Shown: positions 1 through 11,381, counted from the first letter of the stretch. The stretch: DNA of 64,000 nucleotides from Aquamicrobium lusatiense (GCF_014201615.1 NZ_JACHEU010000001.1:2499631-2563630); one strand, 5' to 3'. The notes: generated by a model not told the origin, from the letters alone. Program-made: numbers and translations.

Positions 1-296
1 TGGGCTTCAGGGGCGGAAAGGGCGTTGCGACCTATCTCGGCGTGCTGATCGCTCTCGCATGGCAGGTGGCGCTGATCTTCGCCGCCGTCTGGCTGCTGGT
101 CGCCATAGTCTTCCGATACTCTTCGCTGGCAGCGCTTTGCGCAGCCATCGCCGTGCCGGTCGCCCTGTGGTTCCTCGCCACGCCGCAGCTTGCCGGGCTG
201 TTTGCCGTGATGAGCGTGATCCTTTTCATCAAGCACCGCGCCAACATCCAGCGCCTTGCCTCCGGCACCGAAGGCCGGATCGGGGCCCGGGGGTGA
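1..296 (+). CDS. plsY: Glycerol-3-phosphate acyltransferase PlsY, C-terminal part
   Basis: Membrane acyltransferase that moves an acyl group from acyl-phosphate to glycerol-3-phosphate, the first step of phospholipid synthesis. Only about 98 C-terminal residues lie in the window; the frame is open from base 3, so the 5' end is cut by the window edge. The visible part begins with the glycine-rich [10 protein letters not shown] phosphate-binding loop of the family, followed by hydrophobic membrane segments and a short basic tail (KHRANIQRL). The stop codon overlaps the proposed GTG start of dprA, so the two genes are probably co-transcribed. The identification rests on the loop plus the hydrophobic profile and is firm. 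Confidence 0.9.
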   Translation, partial: GFRGGKGVATYLGVLIALAWQVALIFAAVWLLVAIVFRYSSLAALCAAIAVPVALWFLATPQLAGLFAVMSVILFIKHRANIQRLASGTEGRIGARG

Positions 297-1432
297 TAGG
301 GGGGGTGAACCGGGCCCGGCCCGGTCTGAGCGACAGACAAAGGCTCGCATGGCTGCGCCTGATACGAACGCCCAATGTAGGCCCTGCATCATTCCGCGAT
401 CTCATCAATCGATTCGGTTCGGCACAGACCGCGCTCGACATGCTGCCGGATCTCATGCAGTCCGCCGGGGCGCGCCGGATCGTGCGGATACCCGATGAAG
501 CGCAAATCCTCCGGGAGATGGATCATGCCGCCGGTTTCGGCGCGCGTTTCGTCTGCATCGGCGATCCAGACTATCCGCTGCTGCTGAAGCAGGTCGACCA
601 TCCGCCGCCCGTTCTGGCCGTGATCGGCGAGGGAGCGGTGCTGAGCCGGCCTGCGATCTCCGTTGTGGGTGCACGCAATGCCTCCGTCGCAGGAACGAGG
701 CTGGCGGCTGCATTGTCCGTGAAAATCGGTCAGGCCGGCTATGCCATCGTCTCCGGGCTCGCACGCGGCATCGACACGGCGGCACATCGCGGCAGTATCG
801 ATACAGGCACGATCGGCGTTCTGGCCGGCGGGCTCGACATGCCCTATCCGCCGGAAAATGCCGGGCTTTGCCGCGAAATCGCGGAACGCGGCGGCGCCAT
901 CGTCTCCGAGATGCCGTTCGGCTGGCAGCCGCGCGCGCAGGATTTCCCCCGTCGCAACAGGATCGTGGCCGGCATGGGCATAGGGCTGCTGGTGGTGGAA
1001 GCCGCGAAACGCTCCGGCTCCCTCATCACAGCGCGCCTTGCCGGAGAAATGGGCAGGCTGGTCTTCGCGGTTCCGGGCTCCCCGCTCGATCCCCGCGCCG
1101 GCGGCACCAATGGCCTGCTCAAGGATGGCGCCATCCTTACGACGGAACCCAATGACGTTCTGGAGGCGGTCAGACCACTCTACGGCACAGCGCAGCCGGC
1201 GGAGTTCCCGCTTGAGGAATCGACCGACCTGTCGGATGCACCACCACCACAGGAAGACGAACGACGTCTTGTCATCGATGCGCTGGGGCCAACCCCGGTT
1301 GGGATTGACGAAATCATCCGTCACACAGGTCTGGAAACCGCACAGGTGCAGATGGTTCTGCTCGAACTGGACCTTGTCGGAAGACTTGAACGCCATTCAG
1401 GCGGGTATGTCTCGCTGCTGGCTTCTCAATAG
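293..1432 (+). CDS. dprA: DNA processing protein DprA (Smf)
   Basis: Cytoplasmic single-strand DNA-binding protein that protects incoming DNA and loads RecA during natural transformation; also found in species not known to be competent. The product is about 379 aa. It has an N-terminal helical region ([17 protein letters not shown]), a Rossmann-like core with [20 protein letters not shown] and GVLAGGLD motifs, the [10 protein letters not shown] segment, and a C-terminal winged-helix domain (about residues 310-375). The frame stays open further upstream, but that part lies over plsY and reads as shadow. GTG at 293 overlaps the plsY stop (GTGA); GTG at 305 is the alternative. Neither has a well-spaced Shine-Dalgarno site. 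Confidence 0.92.
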   Translation: MIGGVNRARPGLSDRQRLAWLRLIRTPNVGPASFRDLINRFGSAQTALDMLPDLMQSAGARRIVRIPDEAQILREMDHAAGFGARFVCIGDPDYPLLLKQVDHPPPVLAVIGEGAVLSRPAISVVGARNASVAGTRLAAALSVKIGQAGYAIVSGLARGIDTAAHRGSIDTGTIGVLAGGLDMPYPPENAGLCREIAERGGAIVSEMPFGWQPRAQDFPRRNRIVAGMGIGLLVVEAAKRSGSLITARLAGEMGRLVFAVPGSPLDPRAGGTNGLLKDGAILTTEPNDVLEAVRPLYGTAQPAEFPLEESTDLSDAPPPQEDERRLVIDALGPTPVGIDEIIRHTGLETAQVQMVLLELDLVGRLERHSGGYVSLLASQ

Positions 1433-1520
1433 AAGAAAAAGCGTCTGGCGGGTGAACCAGAAGGGCGACGAACCCAGCACGTCGCCTATCGGTGAATACG
1501 ATCATGAAGATCGCAGACGT

Positions 1521-1576
1521 TGCCCGCACAAGACATGCGGGCACGAAATCACCGGCATATCATTTCAATATGCCGG
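1521..1576. terminator. Two hairpins between convergent dprA and guaB
   Basis: Two perfect inverted repeats lie side by side in the 160-nt gap: TGCCCGCA/TGCGGGCA (1521-1528 and 1536-1543, 7-nt loop) and CCGGCATAT/ATATGCCGG (1552-1560 and 1568-1576, 7-nt loop). Position between two convergent stops suggests bidirectional transcription termination. Neither hairpin is followed by a long T run, so they are not textbook intrinsic terminators. Confidence 0.5.
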
Positions 1577-1595
1577 AAACCTCAAAACTCCCGGG

Positions 1596-3227
<1,632 letters not shown>

Positions 3228-3234
3228 TCAGCCT

Positions 3235-3957
3235 TTATTCGTCATTTTCCTGCTGCTCCGCCCTGCCCCTGAAATCACGTGCCAGCAGATAAAGCTCAAC
3301 GGATTCGGCGCGCGAAGCCTGCGGCTTAACGTGATGGACGGTGCGGAAACTCTTCTTCAGGTCGTCCAGCAATCCGGTCTCGGTGCCGCCCTGAAAGGTC
3401 TTGGCGAGGAAATGCCCGCCCGGCCGCAGAACGGTCATGGCAAAGTCGGCCGCAACCTCGCAAAGATGCATGGTGCGCAGGTGATCCGTGCGGCGATGCC
3501 CGGTGGTGGGTGCGGCCATATCGGACAGCACCACGTCCGGTTCCCCACCCAGCGCCTCGATCAGCTTTTCAGGCGCATCGTCGTCGAGAAAATCCATCTG
3601 AAGGATGGCTGCACCCGGAACCGGATCCATCTCCAGATAGTCGATGCCGACGACGGTCGGCGCTTCCGCGCTCGATTTCACGCGCGCTGCCGCCACCTGG
3701 CACCAGCCTCCGGGCGCTGCGCCAAGATCGATGATGCGCATGCCGGGCTTCAGGAGCTTATATTTGTCGTCGATCTCGATCAGCTTGTAGGCGGCGCGCG
3801 AGCGATAGCCATCTGCTTTCGAGCGCTGCACATAAGGGTCGTTCATGTGCCGCTCCAGCCACCGGCGCGACGACTCCTTGAGCCCGCTCTTCTTCTTGAT
3901 CTTGGTACGCAGCACGCGGGAGACGCCCGCGCCCGGCTTTTCCGGTTTCTTCGTCAT
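3235..3957 (-). CDS. rlmE: 23S rRNA 2'-O-methyltransferase RlmE (FtsJ/RrmJ)
   Basis: SAM-dependent methylase of U2552 in the A-loop of 23S rRNA. The product is about 240 aa from the ATG at 3957. It has a lysine-rich N-terminus, the [11 protein letters not shown] segment with a catalytic Lys, the SAM motif [13 protein letters not shown], the catalytic Asp in [13 protein letters not shown], and the Lys in FLAKTFQGG. The start is set by an ATGA overlap with the ppx stop, which implies co-translation after ppx; an in-frame ATG at 3990 would overlap ppx by more and is less likely. A basic N-terminal extension before the methylase fold is common in alphaproteobacteria. Confidence 0.94.
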   Translation of the reverse strand: MTKKPEKPGAGVSRVLRTKIKKKSGLKESSRRWLERHMNDPYVQRSKADGYRSRAAYKLIEIDDKYKLLKPGMRIIDLGAAPGGWCQVAAARVKSSAEAPTVVGIDYLEMDPVPGAAILQMDFLDDDAPEKLIEALGGEPDVVLSDMAAPTTGHRRTDHLRTMHLCEVAADFAMTVLRPGGHFLAKTFQGGTETGLLDDLKKSFRTVHHVKPQASRAESVELYLLARDFRGRAEQQENDE

Positions 3958-5348
3958 CGCCTTGCCCCGCCTCTGCGGGCGTCGCGCCACACGCCCTCAT
4001 CCGCCATCAGTTCGCTCAATATGCCTTCGCGCAGGCCCCTGTCCGCCACCCGCAGGCGCTGGGAGGGCCACACGGCGCGGATCGCTTCCAGAATGGCGCA
4101 TCCCGCCAGAACCAGATCGGCCCGGTCCGGCCCGATGCAGGGATTTGCAACGCGGCTCTGGAAATCCCAGCCGAGCAGCTTTTCCACCATGCGGTCGACA
4201 TTGGTGCGGTCCATCCATAAGCCGTCGACGCGGCGGCGATCATAGCGCGGCAGATCAAGATGCACGCCCGCAAGCGTGGTCACCGTACCCGATGTGCCAA
4301 GCAGGTGAAACCGGGGGCTTTGCAGCACGTGATTGAGCCGGTTGCGACCCTCGAAGGCGGAAAGCCGCGTGGCTACGTCATCCACCATGGCAGCGAACGA
4401 ATCGCGCGTGACCGTGCGTCCCCCAAAACGCTCCGCCAGCGAAACAACGCCCACAGGCAGCGATGTCCAGGACACGATGTGATTGGCAAGGTGCTGGGAG
4501 CGCCGCCCCTTGCTCAGATCGATCAGCGCGATTTCGGAGGAGCCTCCCCCAATGTCGAACAACACCACGCCTTGCGTGTCGCGCTCGACGAGCGAACCAC
4601 AACCCGAAACTGCCAGCCGGGCCTCTGTCTGGCGATCTATGATCTCCAGCTTGAGTCCGGCCTCTTTCTCAACCCTGTCGATGAATTCCGAACCGTTTTC
4701 AGCCGAGCGACAGGCTTCTGTGGCGATGAGGCGCGCCCGGCGCACATTTCTGCTGCGCAGCTTGTCGCCGCAAATCTTCAATGCCTCGACGGCCCTGTCC
4801 ATCGCGGCGTCCGACAAACGTCCACTCGCCGAAAGCCCTTCGCCCAACCTCACAATGCGCGAAAATGCATCGATGACACGGAACTGGCCGTAACGTGTGG
4901 GGATGGCGACCAGCAACCGGCAATTATTGGTTCCAAGGTCCAGCGCGGCGAATACGGGAAGATCTTCAAAAGGCTTTCGGGCAGGCGCACCCGTGAAGGC
5001 CTGCCCGTTAGTGGCTTCGCTTCTGCGCTCTTTCACGCCTGCCGAAGACCGGCCCGACGAGGTGGAGGCAGTTTTGGCGGCCTGACCCGACCCCGCTTTT
5101 TCCGTTGGCTGGCCCTGGGGCGCGCCCTGCCCGTCGCGAGCGTAAACCTTACGGCCACGTCGACGCTTGCGTCGCTTTCTGGGCTTTCCGTTCTGGGTGG
5201 TGGGGCCATCCTGCCCGGCAGCGGACAGATTTGCCGGGGCGCCCTCAAGGCGGCCATCAGCAACGGGAGCGGACACGCCCGAAGGCTCCGCCGATTCCCC
5301 GGACCCGCCACTCCCCGGCGTCCTGGCGCCGGCGTCGCGGTATCTCAC
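3954..5348 (-). CDS. ppx: Exopolyphosphatase / guanosine pentaphosphate phosphohydrolase (Ppx/GppA)
   Basis: ASKHA-fold hydrolase that releases phosphate from polyphosphate or converts pppGpp to ppGpp. The product is 464 aa. Residues 1-125 are low-complexity and rich in Gly, Ser, Pro, Lys and Arg ([13 protein letters not shown]), probably disordered. The Ppx/GppA domain follows, with [16 protein letters not shown], the [14 protein letters not shown] helix and the nucleotide loop [13 protein letters not shown]. The protein ends soon after that single domain, as in short alphaproteobacterial homologues that lack the C-terminal HD domain. It is followed by rlmE with a 4-nt overlap. Polyphosphatase versus pppGpp phosphatase cannot be told from sequence. 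Confidence 0.9.
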   Translation of the reverse strand: MRYRDAGARTPGSGGSGESAEPSGVSAPVADGRLEGAPANLSAAGQDGPTTQNGKPRKRRKRRRGRKVYARDGQGAPQGQPTEKAGSGQAAKTASTSSGRSSAGVKERRSEATNGQAFTGAPARKPFEDLPVFAALDLGTNNCRLLVAIPTRYGQFRVIDAFSRIVRLGEGLSASGRLSDAAMDRAVEALKICGDKLRSRNVRRARLIATEACRSAENGSEFIDRVEKEAGLKLEIIDRQTEARLAVSGCGSLVERDTQGVVLFDIGGGSSEIALIDLSKGRRSQHLANHIVSWTSLPVGVVSLAERFGGRTVTRDSFAAMVDDVATRLSAFEGRNRLNHVLQSPRFHLLGTSGTVTTLAGVHLDLPRYDRRRVDGLWMDRTNVDRMVEKLLGWDFQSRVANPCIGPDRADLVLAGCAILEAIRAVWPSQRLRVADRGLREGILSELMADEGVWRDARRGGARR

Positions 5349-5619
5349 AGTCGTTCCTTCCGACGCCGCGCGAACCGATAGAGCCGGACGCTGCAGGCGC
5401 TCATATTTTCAAGTTGAGGAAAGATTAGCAGCGGTGCCGGGTTTCACCAAGAGCAAACCGCAGAAAGAATCATGAGAGTGAACTTTATGGCCTGTCAAAG
5501 GTTGAAGCAGCCACATTCATCATGCATTCCTGAAATTCGGATTCGCCGGGGGGCCGGCAGCCATGCATGTCCCTTGAACCTTTCTCATGGAGGCACCCGC
5601 CGCGCATGACAGGCCGTGC

Positions 5620-6552
5620 ATGAACTGGAAACGCTATTTCTGGCCGGCCGTGGGGCTGGCAGCCGTCGCATTCTCCATCTGGATTCTGCTTCACGAATTG
5701 CGCGGCATCTCGCTTGATGATGTCTGGGACAGCCTGATGGCCATCTCGTCCACCCACTGGGCGCTGTCTGCGCTCAGTGCGGTGGTCGCCTATGCGGCCC
5801 TTGCCGGATACGATCACATCGCCCTCCTGCATATCGGCAAGCGTGTGTCCTGGCTGTTCGTGACCTTATGTTCCTTCACCACCTATGCGCTGTCCCACAA
5901 TATCGGCGGATCAGTGTTTTCGGGCGCCGTGATTCGCTATCGCGCCTATGTCACCAAAGGGCTGAGCGGTCAGGAAGTCGGCGTTCTGGTGGCGGTCTGC
6001 TGGTTCACCTTCGTGCTTTCCACCATCACGGTCGGCGCAATCGTGCTGATTCTGGTTCCCGGCCTGCTCGATCGCTTTTCCGACCTCGGCTTGCGGGAAT
6101 TTTCCGGCCTGACAGGCATGCTCCTGCTTGTGCCGGTTATCGCGTATGTCTTCTGTTCGTGGCTCAATCTACGCCCATTACGAATCGGCTCTCTGCAAAT
6201 TCACTATCCGCGCCTGCCGATCGTCGCGCGCCAGCTCATCATCGGGCCTCTGGAGCTTTTTGCCGCTGGCGCGATCATCTATTTCGCGCTGCCGGAAGCA
6301 GGCAATCCCGGCTACCTCGTCGTTCTCGGCGTGTTTCTGGTGTCGTTCTCGGTGGCGCAGATTTCCCATGCTCCGGGCGGCCTCGGCGTGCTGGAGGTCG
6401 TATTTCTTATGGGATTGCCGGATATGGAGGCGGTGGACGTTCTGGCCGCCCTGCTGGTGTTCCGGCTGTTCTATCTGATCGTGCCGCTGATCATCAGCCT
6501 CGGCGTCGTTCTGCTGTTCGAACGCGCTCAACTGCGTCGAAACGACAATTGA
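5620..6552 (+). CDS. Lysylphosphatidylglycerol synthase TM-region / UPF0104 family membrane protein
   Basis: Integral membrane protein of about 310 aa with many hydrophobic segments, resembling the flippase-like N-terminal domain of MprF and YbhN. Visible landmarks are the SHNIGGSVFSGAVIRYR segment, which is typical of the family, and the SFSVAQISHAPGGLGVLEVVF segment near residue 250. There is no C-terminal aminoacyl-transferase domain, so it is not a full MprF. ATG 5620 (MNWKRYF) is chosen; an in-frame ATG at 5587 would add 11 polar residues. It is divergent from ppx and stands alone. The function is unproven; lipid translocation is the family guess. Confidence 0.8.
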   Translation: MNWKRYFWPAVGLAAVAFSIWILLHELRGISLDDVWDSLMAISSTHWALSALSAVVAYAALAGYDHIALLHIGKRVSWLFVTLCSFTTYALSHNIGGSVFSGAVIRYRAYVTKGLSGQEVGVLVAVCWFTFVLSTITVGAIVLILVPGLLDRFSDLGLREFSGLTGMLLLVPVIAYVFCSWLNLRPLRIGSLQIHYPRLPIVARQLIIGPLELFAAGAIIYFALPEAGNPGYLVVLGVFLVSFSVAQISHAPGGLGVLEVVFLMGLPDMEAVDVLAALLVFRLFYLIVPLIISLGVVLLFERAQLRRNDN

Positions 6553-6711
6553 ATGCACAATCCCACAATTGAAATCACAGGCGGGGTTGACTAATTCAAA
6601 GCGACGATTAAAACGCAGCCACTTGCCGGGCGCACTTTACCGAGGCGCCCCGGACCGGATCAAACGAGACCGGTTGGAAAAGGCAGGTAAGCATCGCAGG
6701 CGATGCGCTGC

Positions 6712-6785
6712 TGGGGAATAGGTTAACGGTAGACCCACGGACTCTGACTCCGTTAGTCCTGGTTCGAATCCAGGTTCCCCAGCCA
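6712..6785 (+). tRNA. tRNA-Gln (anticodon CTG)
   Basis: A 74-nt cloverleaf with encoded CCA. The acceptor stem is TGGGGAA/TTCCCCA, the D arm is GGT...ACC, the anticodon stem ACGGA/TCCGT holds the loop CTCTGAC with anticodon CTG at positions 34-36, and the T arm is CCTGG-TTCGAAT-CCAGG. Discriminator base G is followed by CCA at 6783-6785. A small hairpin (GCATCGC/GCGATGC, 6691-6706) sits just before the 5' end. Confidence 0.97.
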
Positions 6786-6959
6786 AATTTCTTTCTTCAC
6801 AAAATCGCCCGCCTTAATCGTCGCAAAGATGCGCAGCGCTCGCCACGCACATGGCAAGTTCATATTTCCTGCGTCAGATAATCCTCATTTCGTAACCGCT
6901 GAAAAATTCAGGACAATCTGGTCATCACGATTGCGGGAAAACATACCTTCCGTCCGCGA

Positions 6960-7661
6960 TCAGAGATCGAATTCGGCCTGCCCCTCGTCCATGGCATTGA
7001 CGGCTTCGGCGGCAAGAGCGCGCGTTATGCGGCTGTGCTCTTCTAGAGCCATGCGATCCAGCCGCTCGACCACCCGTATCGCGGTTGCCAGCGAGCGCTC
7101 GATGCGGCGCACGAGATACTGAACCACCGGAAGATCGACCTCGATCTGCCGGTCTGCGAAGAGCTTGGTTATGACGCCGGCGAGCAACAGGTCATCCGGC
7201 TCGCGTATTTCCACCACCGGCGCTGCTTTCAGGCGCGACACCAGATCCGCCAGCGTCACACCCCACGCAGCCGGAAAACGGCGCGCGGTGATCAGCAGAT
7301 GGCTGTCATTGGCGCGTATATGATTGATCAGGTGGAACAACCCGGTTTCATCGATCGGTCCGCGGTCGACATCATCGAGCAGCACCGGCCGGGTTTCGAG
7401 CGTTTCCAGTGAAGATGAGATGTTGGCTGGCCTCAGCGCCACAGCATCTGCCTGAGCGCGCCAGATCGCCGCCAGATGGGTTTTTCCAGCACCTGTAGGG
7501 CCGGAAAGCACCATGACGGGCGCCGGCCAGTCCGGCCAGCGGTCGATGAGCGCCACAGCCTCTTCGTTGGCCGGCGAAACGACGAGTTCATCGCGCGAAT
7601 AGCCCGGCGCATGGCCGAAATCGAGCGGCAATTGCCGTGGTTTTTCGGGCTGCTGTACCAT
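6960..7661 (-). CDS. hdaA: DnaA-like regulatory ATPase HdaA (Hda family)
   Basis: DnaA-homologous AAA+ protein; in Caulobacter and relatives it stimulates hydrolysis of DnaA-bound ATP together with the clamp and so limits re-initiation. The product is 233 aa. It has an N-terminal clamp-binding-like QLPLDFG motif at about residues 10-16, Walker A GPTGAGKTHLA, Walker B VLLDDVD, and sensor and arginine regions, but no DnaA domain IV for DNA binding. The start is ATG 7661 (MVQQPEKPRQL), 7 nt after the stop of the upstream transporter gene; longer starts would run into that gene. It forms an operon with the perM-like gene. Confidence 0.9.
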   Translation of the reverse strand: MVQQPEKPRQLPLDFGHAPGYSRDELVVSPANEEAVALIDRWPDWPAPVMVLSGPTGAGKTHLAAIWRAQADAVALRPANISSSLETLETRPVLLDDVDRGPIDETGLFHLINHIRANDSHLLITARRFPAAWGVTLADLVSRLKAAPVVEIREPDDLLLAGVITKLFADRQIEVDLPVVQYLVRRIERSLATAIRVVERLDRMALEEHSRITRALAAEAVNAMDEGQAEFDL

Positions 7662-7668
7662 GCCGGGA

Positions 7669-8826
7669 TCAGTCTTTTCCGGGGCGCGCCACAGCCGGCG
7701 CTTCTTCGTTGCTGATTCCCTTGTAGAGGGGAGATTCCAGATAACGGGAGAGCGCAAAACGCACCAGCACGGCAATTGCGGCTGCTGCCGGCACGGCAAT
7801 CAAAAGGCCCACAAAGCCGAACAGCGCGCCGAAGGCGAAAAGCGCGAACATCAGCCAGACCGGGTGCAGGCCCACGCTCTTTCCCACCAACTTAGGCTGG
7901 AGAATATTGCCCTCGATGAACTGCCCGACAAAGAACACACAGGCGACAGCCGCGACCATGATCCAGTCCGGCCAGAACTGCACAAAGGCAACGCCTACCG
8001 CCAGCACGAGCCCGGTCAGCGATCCGACATAGGGAATGAAGCTGATCAGGCCCGCAAACAGACCAATCAGGATGCTGAAGTTGAGCCCCGTCAGCGTCAG
8101 GCCGAACGCATACATGCCCCCCAGAACCAGGCACAAAGTGCCCTGCCCGCGCACGAATCCGGCCGTTGCCGTGTTGATGTCGGAAAAAATCGTCCGCACC
8201 GTCTGCACATGGTCGCGCGGCACCCAGCTGTCGACGACGGCGATCATGCGGTCCCAGTCGAGCAGCATGTAGAATGCAACCACGGGCGTCACCACCAGCA
8301 GGCTGACCACGGAAACCAGCGCCATTCCCGAGTTCCAGATCGACTGGAAGAGAGACGTCAGCAGGCCGAATCCGGAGGTCAGCAAGGAGTTGAGCCCCTC
8401 CTTCAGTCCCGCTGCATCAACGCCGAAGCGGCGTTCCAGCCATGCCGGGTCGAAATTGGTGACCAGCGCCTGAAGCCGCGTCATGTAATCTGGCAGCCGT
8501 GCGGCAAAATCCGCCATCTGGGATGCGAGGATGGGCACCAGCACGACAAAGCCAAGCACCAGCACGATGACGAAGGCGAACAGAATGACGATCGTCGCCA
8601 TCAGGCGCGAGAGCCCGAGACGCTGCAGGCGATCAGCCACCGGATCAAGGAAATAGGCGAGCGCCATGCCGGCTACGAAAGGCAGCAGGATTCCCGAGAA
8701 CACGTAGAGAAAGAGGATCAGCAGAACCATCGCTGTTCCCCAGAACAGCGCCTGCCGTCTCAGAGCGACAGACATGTCGGCTCTGGAGGCATCTTTATCG
8801 CTTGCCGGTCGTGTTGCCTTTGCCAT
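7669..8826 (-). CDS. AI-2E / PerM family transporter
   Basis: Polytopic membrane protein of 385 aa with the layout of the AI-2E transporter (PerM/TqsA) family: paired N-terminal hydrophobic segments (LFWGTAMVLLILFLYVFSGI and following), a central amphipathic region of about residues 95-150 in the periplasm or cytoplasm, and a C-terminal cluster of segments including the family signature PYVGSLTGLVLAVGVA and NILQPKLVGKSVGLHP. The substrate is not known; family members have been linked to autoinducer-2 export and Na+/H+ antiport. It directly precedes hdaA, an arrangement common in rhizobia. Confidence 0.85.
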   Translation of the reverse strand: MAKATRPASDKDASRADMSVALRRQALFWGTAMVLLILFLYVFSGILLPFVAGMALAYFLDPVADRLQRLGLSRLMATIVILFAFVIVLVLGFVVLVPILASQMADFAARLPDYMTRLQALVTNFDPAWLERRFGVDAAGLKEGLNSLLTSGFGLLTSLFQSIWNSGMALVSVVSLLVVTPVVAFYMLLDWDRMIAVVDSWVPRDHVQTVRTIFSDINTATAGFVRGQGTLCLVLGGMYAFGLTLTGLNFSILIGLFAGLISFIPYVGSLTGLVLAVGVAFVQFWPDWIMVAAVACVFFVGQFIEGNILQPKLVGKSVGLHPVWLMFALFAFGALFGFVGLLIAVPAAAAIAVLVRFALSRYLESPLYKGISNEEAPAVARPGKD

Positions 8827-8927
8827 TGCCGCTCATGTGCTTCAGCCAATAATCGAGATAGGCCGCTGTCGAAGTGATGGTCAAGAGGCTGGCCTGACAA
8901 TCCGGAGCACTGCCTGTGGAACGAGAG

Positions 8928-8973
8928 TTGCCGACTGTCCGGCAATATTGCCGCAAACCGACAAATTGCCGAC
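8928..8973. promoter_or_regulatory. Palindrome flanked by TTGCCGAC repeats, perM/purM divergent region
   Basis: In the 258-nt gap between the divergent transporter and purM genes there is a perfect 14-bp palindrome CGGCAATATTGCCG (8940-8953), flanked by two direct copies of TTGCCGAC (8928-8935 and 8966-8973). The layout is operator-like. No regulator is recognised, and no strong -35/-10 pair could be fixed around it. Confidence 0.35.
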
Positions 8974-9084
8974 GCCATAAGGTGCAAAATGTGGCTTTCC
9001 CCAGTTCCGTCATCATGTGCCGATGCGCTACCTTGCGGGACAGGGCGGTTCATGCGAAGAGCCCGCTTTAGCAAGGGGAAAGCG

Positions 9085-10149
9085 ATGGCTGAGCGCAAGA
9101 CCGGGCTGACTTATGCGGAAGCGGGCGTCGATATCGATGCCGGCAATCTCATGGTCGAGAAAATCAAGCCGCTGGTGCGGGCTACCCGCCGGCCCGGGGC
9201 CGATGGCGAAATCGGCGGCTTTGGCGGCCTGTTCGACCTGAAGGCAGCCGGCTTCACCGATCCGGTTCTCGTCGCGGCCAATGACGGTGTCGGAACCAAG
9301 CTCAAGATCGCCATCGATGCGGGCAAGCACGACACGATCGGCATCGACCTCGTTGCCATGTGCGTCAACGACCTCGTCGTGCAGGGCGCGGAGCCGCTGT
9401 TCTTCCTCGACTATCTGGCCACCGGCAAGCTCGATCCCGAACAGGGCGCGGCCATTGTGGGCGGAATAGCCCGTGGCTGCCGCGATGCCGGCTGTGCGCT
9501 GATCGGCGGCGAAACGGCTGAAATGCCCGGCATGTATCACGGCGACGACTACGACCTCGCCGGCTTTGCCGTGGGTGCTGCCGAACGCGGCCAGCTTCTG
9601 CCGACCGACGACATCGCCGAAGGCGACGTCATTCTCGGCCTTTCATCTTCTGGCGTGCATTCCAATGGCTATTCACTGGTGCGCCGCATCGTCGCCGCAT
9701 CCGGTCTGAACTGGTCGGATCCCGCTCCCTTCGACAAGGATCTGACGCTTGCCGAAGCCCTGCTGGAACCCACCCGCATCTATGTGAAGCCGATCCTCAA
9801 GGCGATACGCAGCACGCATGGCATCAAGGCTCTGGCGCATATCACCGGCGGCGGTTTCCCGGAGAACATTCCGCGCGTGCTGTCGAAGGAATTTTCCGCC
9901 GAACTCGATCTCGACACCATCGACGTTCCGCCTGTCTTCTCCTGGCTGGCAAAGACGGGTGGCGTGGAAGCCAATGAGATGATGCGCACATTCAACTGCG
10001 GCATCGGCATGGTGATCGTGGTGGCTTCCGGTCAGGCAGCGCAAGTGGCTGCCGTTCTGCAGGAAGCCGGCGAGACCGTGAAGCCGGTCGGCCGCATCGT
10101 GCCGCGCGGCGACGCAGGTGTGATCTATCGGGGGGAAATCGGCCTATGA
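9085..10149 (+). CDS. purM: Phosphoribosylformylglycinamidine cyclo-ligase (AIR synthetase)
   Basis: ATP-dependent ring closure of FGAM to AIR, the fifth step of purine synthesis. The product is 354 aa. It shows [14 protein letters not shown] at the N-terminus, the GGFGGLF segment, the [14 protein letters not shown] nucleotide loop, [34 protein letters not shown] and the C-terminal [13 protein letters not shown] motif. The start is ATG 9085, preceded by AAGGGGAA at a good distance; the 32 extra codons upstream look non-coding. The stop overlaps purN as ATGA. Expression of both genes is likely coupled. Confidence 0.97.
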   Translation: MAERKTGLTYAEAGVDIDAGNLMVEKIKPLVRATRRPGADGEIGGFGGLFDLKAAGFTDPVLVAANDGVGTKLKIAIDAGKHDTIGIDLVAMCVNDLVVQGAEPLFFLDYLATGKLDPEQGAAIVGGIARGCRDAGCALIGGETAEMPGMYHGDDYDLAGFAVGAAERGQLLPTDDIAEGDVILGLSSSGVHSNGYSLVRRIVAASGLNWSDPAPFDKDLTLAEALLEPTRIYVKPILKAIRSTHGIKALAHITGGGFPENIPRVLSKEFSAELDLDTIDVPPVFSWLAKTGGVEANEMMRTFNCGIGMVIVVASGQAAQVAAVLQEAGETVKPVGRIVPRGDAGVIYRGEIGL

Positions 10150-10859
10150 AGACCGCACGCAAGCGCACGGTCGTCCTGATTTCCGGACGCGGCTCGAACA
10201 TGGCCGCGCTGATCGAGGCGGCATCGGACACCAGCTATCCGGCTGAAATCGTCGGCGTCATCAGTGACCAGCCGGAGGCACGCGGCCTGCGCGTAGCTGC
10301 CGCGCGCGGCATTCCCACCCGCACCATCGTGCGTAGCGACTATGCCAGCAAAGCACATCACGACGCCGCCATCGATGCAGCACTCAACGGGTTCAATGCC
10401 GAGATCGTCGCTCTTGCCGGCTACATGCGCCTGTTGACCGCCGGGTTCGCCGAGAAATGGGCGGGGCGGATGATCAATATCCACCCTTCCCTGCTGCCCT
10501 CCTTCAAGGGTCTCGAACCGCACAGGCGCGCGCTTGAGGCCGGCGTGAAGGTCCATGGCTGCACGGTCCATTTCGTCACGCCCGAGATGGATGACGGCCC
10601 CATCATCGCGCAGGCGGCCGTGCCGGTTCTGGCCGGCGACGACGAAGCTTCGCTTGTCGCGCGCATTCTGAAGGCCGAGCATCCGCTCTATGTGCTGGCG
10701 CTCAAGATGCTGGCAGAGGGCAAGGTCGCCATGGAAGACGGAAAGGTCCGCTTTTCCGCTGGCACAGGTCTGGTCGAGAATGCGGACACCGTCCTGTTTT
10801 CCCCGGCCGACCTGCGCGACGAGGTCGATCTGGAAGCGCTGGCGCGTTTCACGCCCTGA
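10146..10859 (+). CDS. purN: Phosphoribosylglycinamide formyltransferase (GART)
   Basis: Transfers a formyl group from 10-formyl-THF to GAR, the third step of purine synthesis. The product is 237 aa, slightly longer than the E. coli enzyme at its C-terminus. Seen are [17 protein letters not shown] for substrate binding, the LAGYMRLL motif, the catalytic Asn and His in [13 protein letters not shown], the HGCTVHFV strand, and the catalytic Asp in [12 protein letters not shown]. The start overlaps the purM stop by 4 nt. sixA follows after 5 nt, so purM-purN-sixA is probably one operon. Confidence 0.97.
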   Translation: MKTARKRTVVLISGRGSNMAALIEAASDTSYPAEIVGVISDQPEARGLRVAAARGIPTRTIVRSDYASKAHHDAAIDAALNGFNAEIVALAGYMRLLTAGFAEKWAGRMINIHPSLLPSFKGLEPHRRALEAGVKVHGCTVHFVTPEMDDGPIIAQAAVPVLAGDDEASLVARILKAEHPLYVLALKMLAEGKVAMEDGKVRFSAGTGLVENADTVLFSPADLRDEVDLEALARFTP

Positions 10860-10864
10860 AGCGG

Positions 10865-11380
10865 GTGCGCCAGCTATTTCTCCTGCGGCATGCGAAATCG
10901 AGCTGGGACGACCCATCGCTCAGCGATTTCCAGCGCCCGCTCGCCAACCGCGGCCTGCGGGCCGCTCCACTCATGGGCAGGGAAATGGCGCGACGGGGTT
11001 GGCTCCCCGATCTCGCGCTGATCTCGTCTTCGGTGCGCACGCGCCAGACATGGGAACTGGCTGCCGCGCAATGGAAAAATCCCTGCACCAGCATATTTAT
11101 CGACACGATTTATGAAGCCGACCCGGCTGACATTCTCGCAGAAATAAAGAAAACGCCCGACGAGGCAGGCAGCCTTCTCGTCATCGGGCACAATCCGGGG
11201 CTGGAGCTTCTGGTCAGCATGCTCGCCGGGCCGGGCTCCTCGGTCCCCGCCCTCGAAAAACTTGAACGTAAGTTTCCGACAGCCGCGATCGTGCGCCTCG
11301 AAATAGGCTCAAACTGGCAGGACCTATCCGCCGAAACATCCCGCCTGACCGACTTCATCACACCGAAGGACATCGCCTGA
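10865..11380 (+). CDS. sixA: SixA-type phosphohistidine phosphatase (histidine phosphatase superfamily)
   Basis: Small histidine phosphatase of 171 aa. The first strand carries the catalytic FLLRHAKSSW motif (RHA/G), a second conserved region is ISSSVRTRQTWELA, and the C-terminal catalytic His lies in LLVIGHNPGLELL. E. coli SixA dephosphorylates histidine phosphotransfer domains such as ArcB or the nitrogen PTS protein; the rhizobial target is unknown. The start is GTG 10865, 5 nt after purN. It ends against two strong hairpins and is convergent with the ABC-F gene. Confidence 0.85.
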   Translation: MRQLFLLRHAKSSWDDPSLSDFQRPLANRGLRAAPLMGREMARRGWLPDLALISSSVRTRQTWELAAAQWKNPCTSIFIDTIYEADPADILAEIKKTPDEAGSLLVIGHNPGLELLVSMLAGPGSSVPALEKLERKFPTAAIVRLEIGSNWQDLSAETSRLTDFITPKDIA

Positions 11381-11381
11381 C

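Noticed and set aside
389..1396. Long minus-strand ORF opposite dprA (335 codons)
   Set aside because: It is the antisense of a well-recognised gene, has no family motif, and reflects GC-rich codon shadowing.
8795..9016. 73-codon minus-strand ORF in the perM/purM gap
   Set aside because: Overlaps the start of the transporter gene, has no clear ribosome site and no family features; the operator-like repeats explain the region better.
8827..9084. Purine riboswitch upstream of purM
   Set aside because: No conserved purine aptamer core could be recognised.
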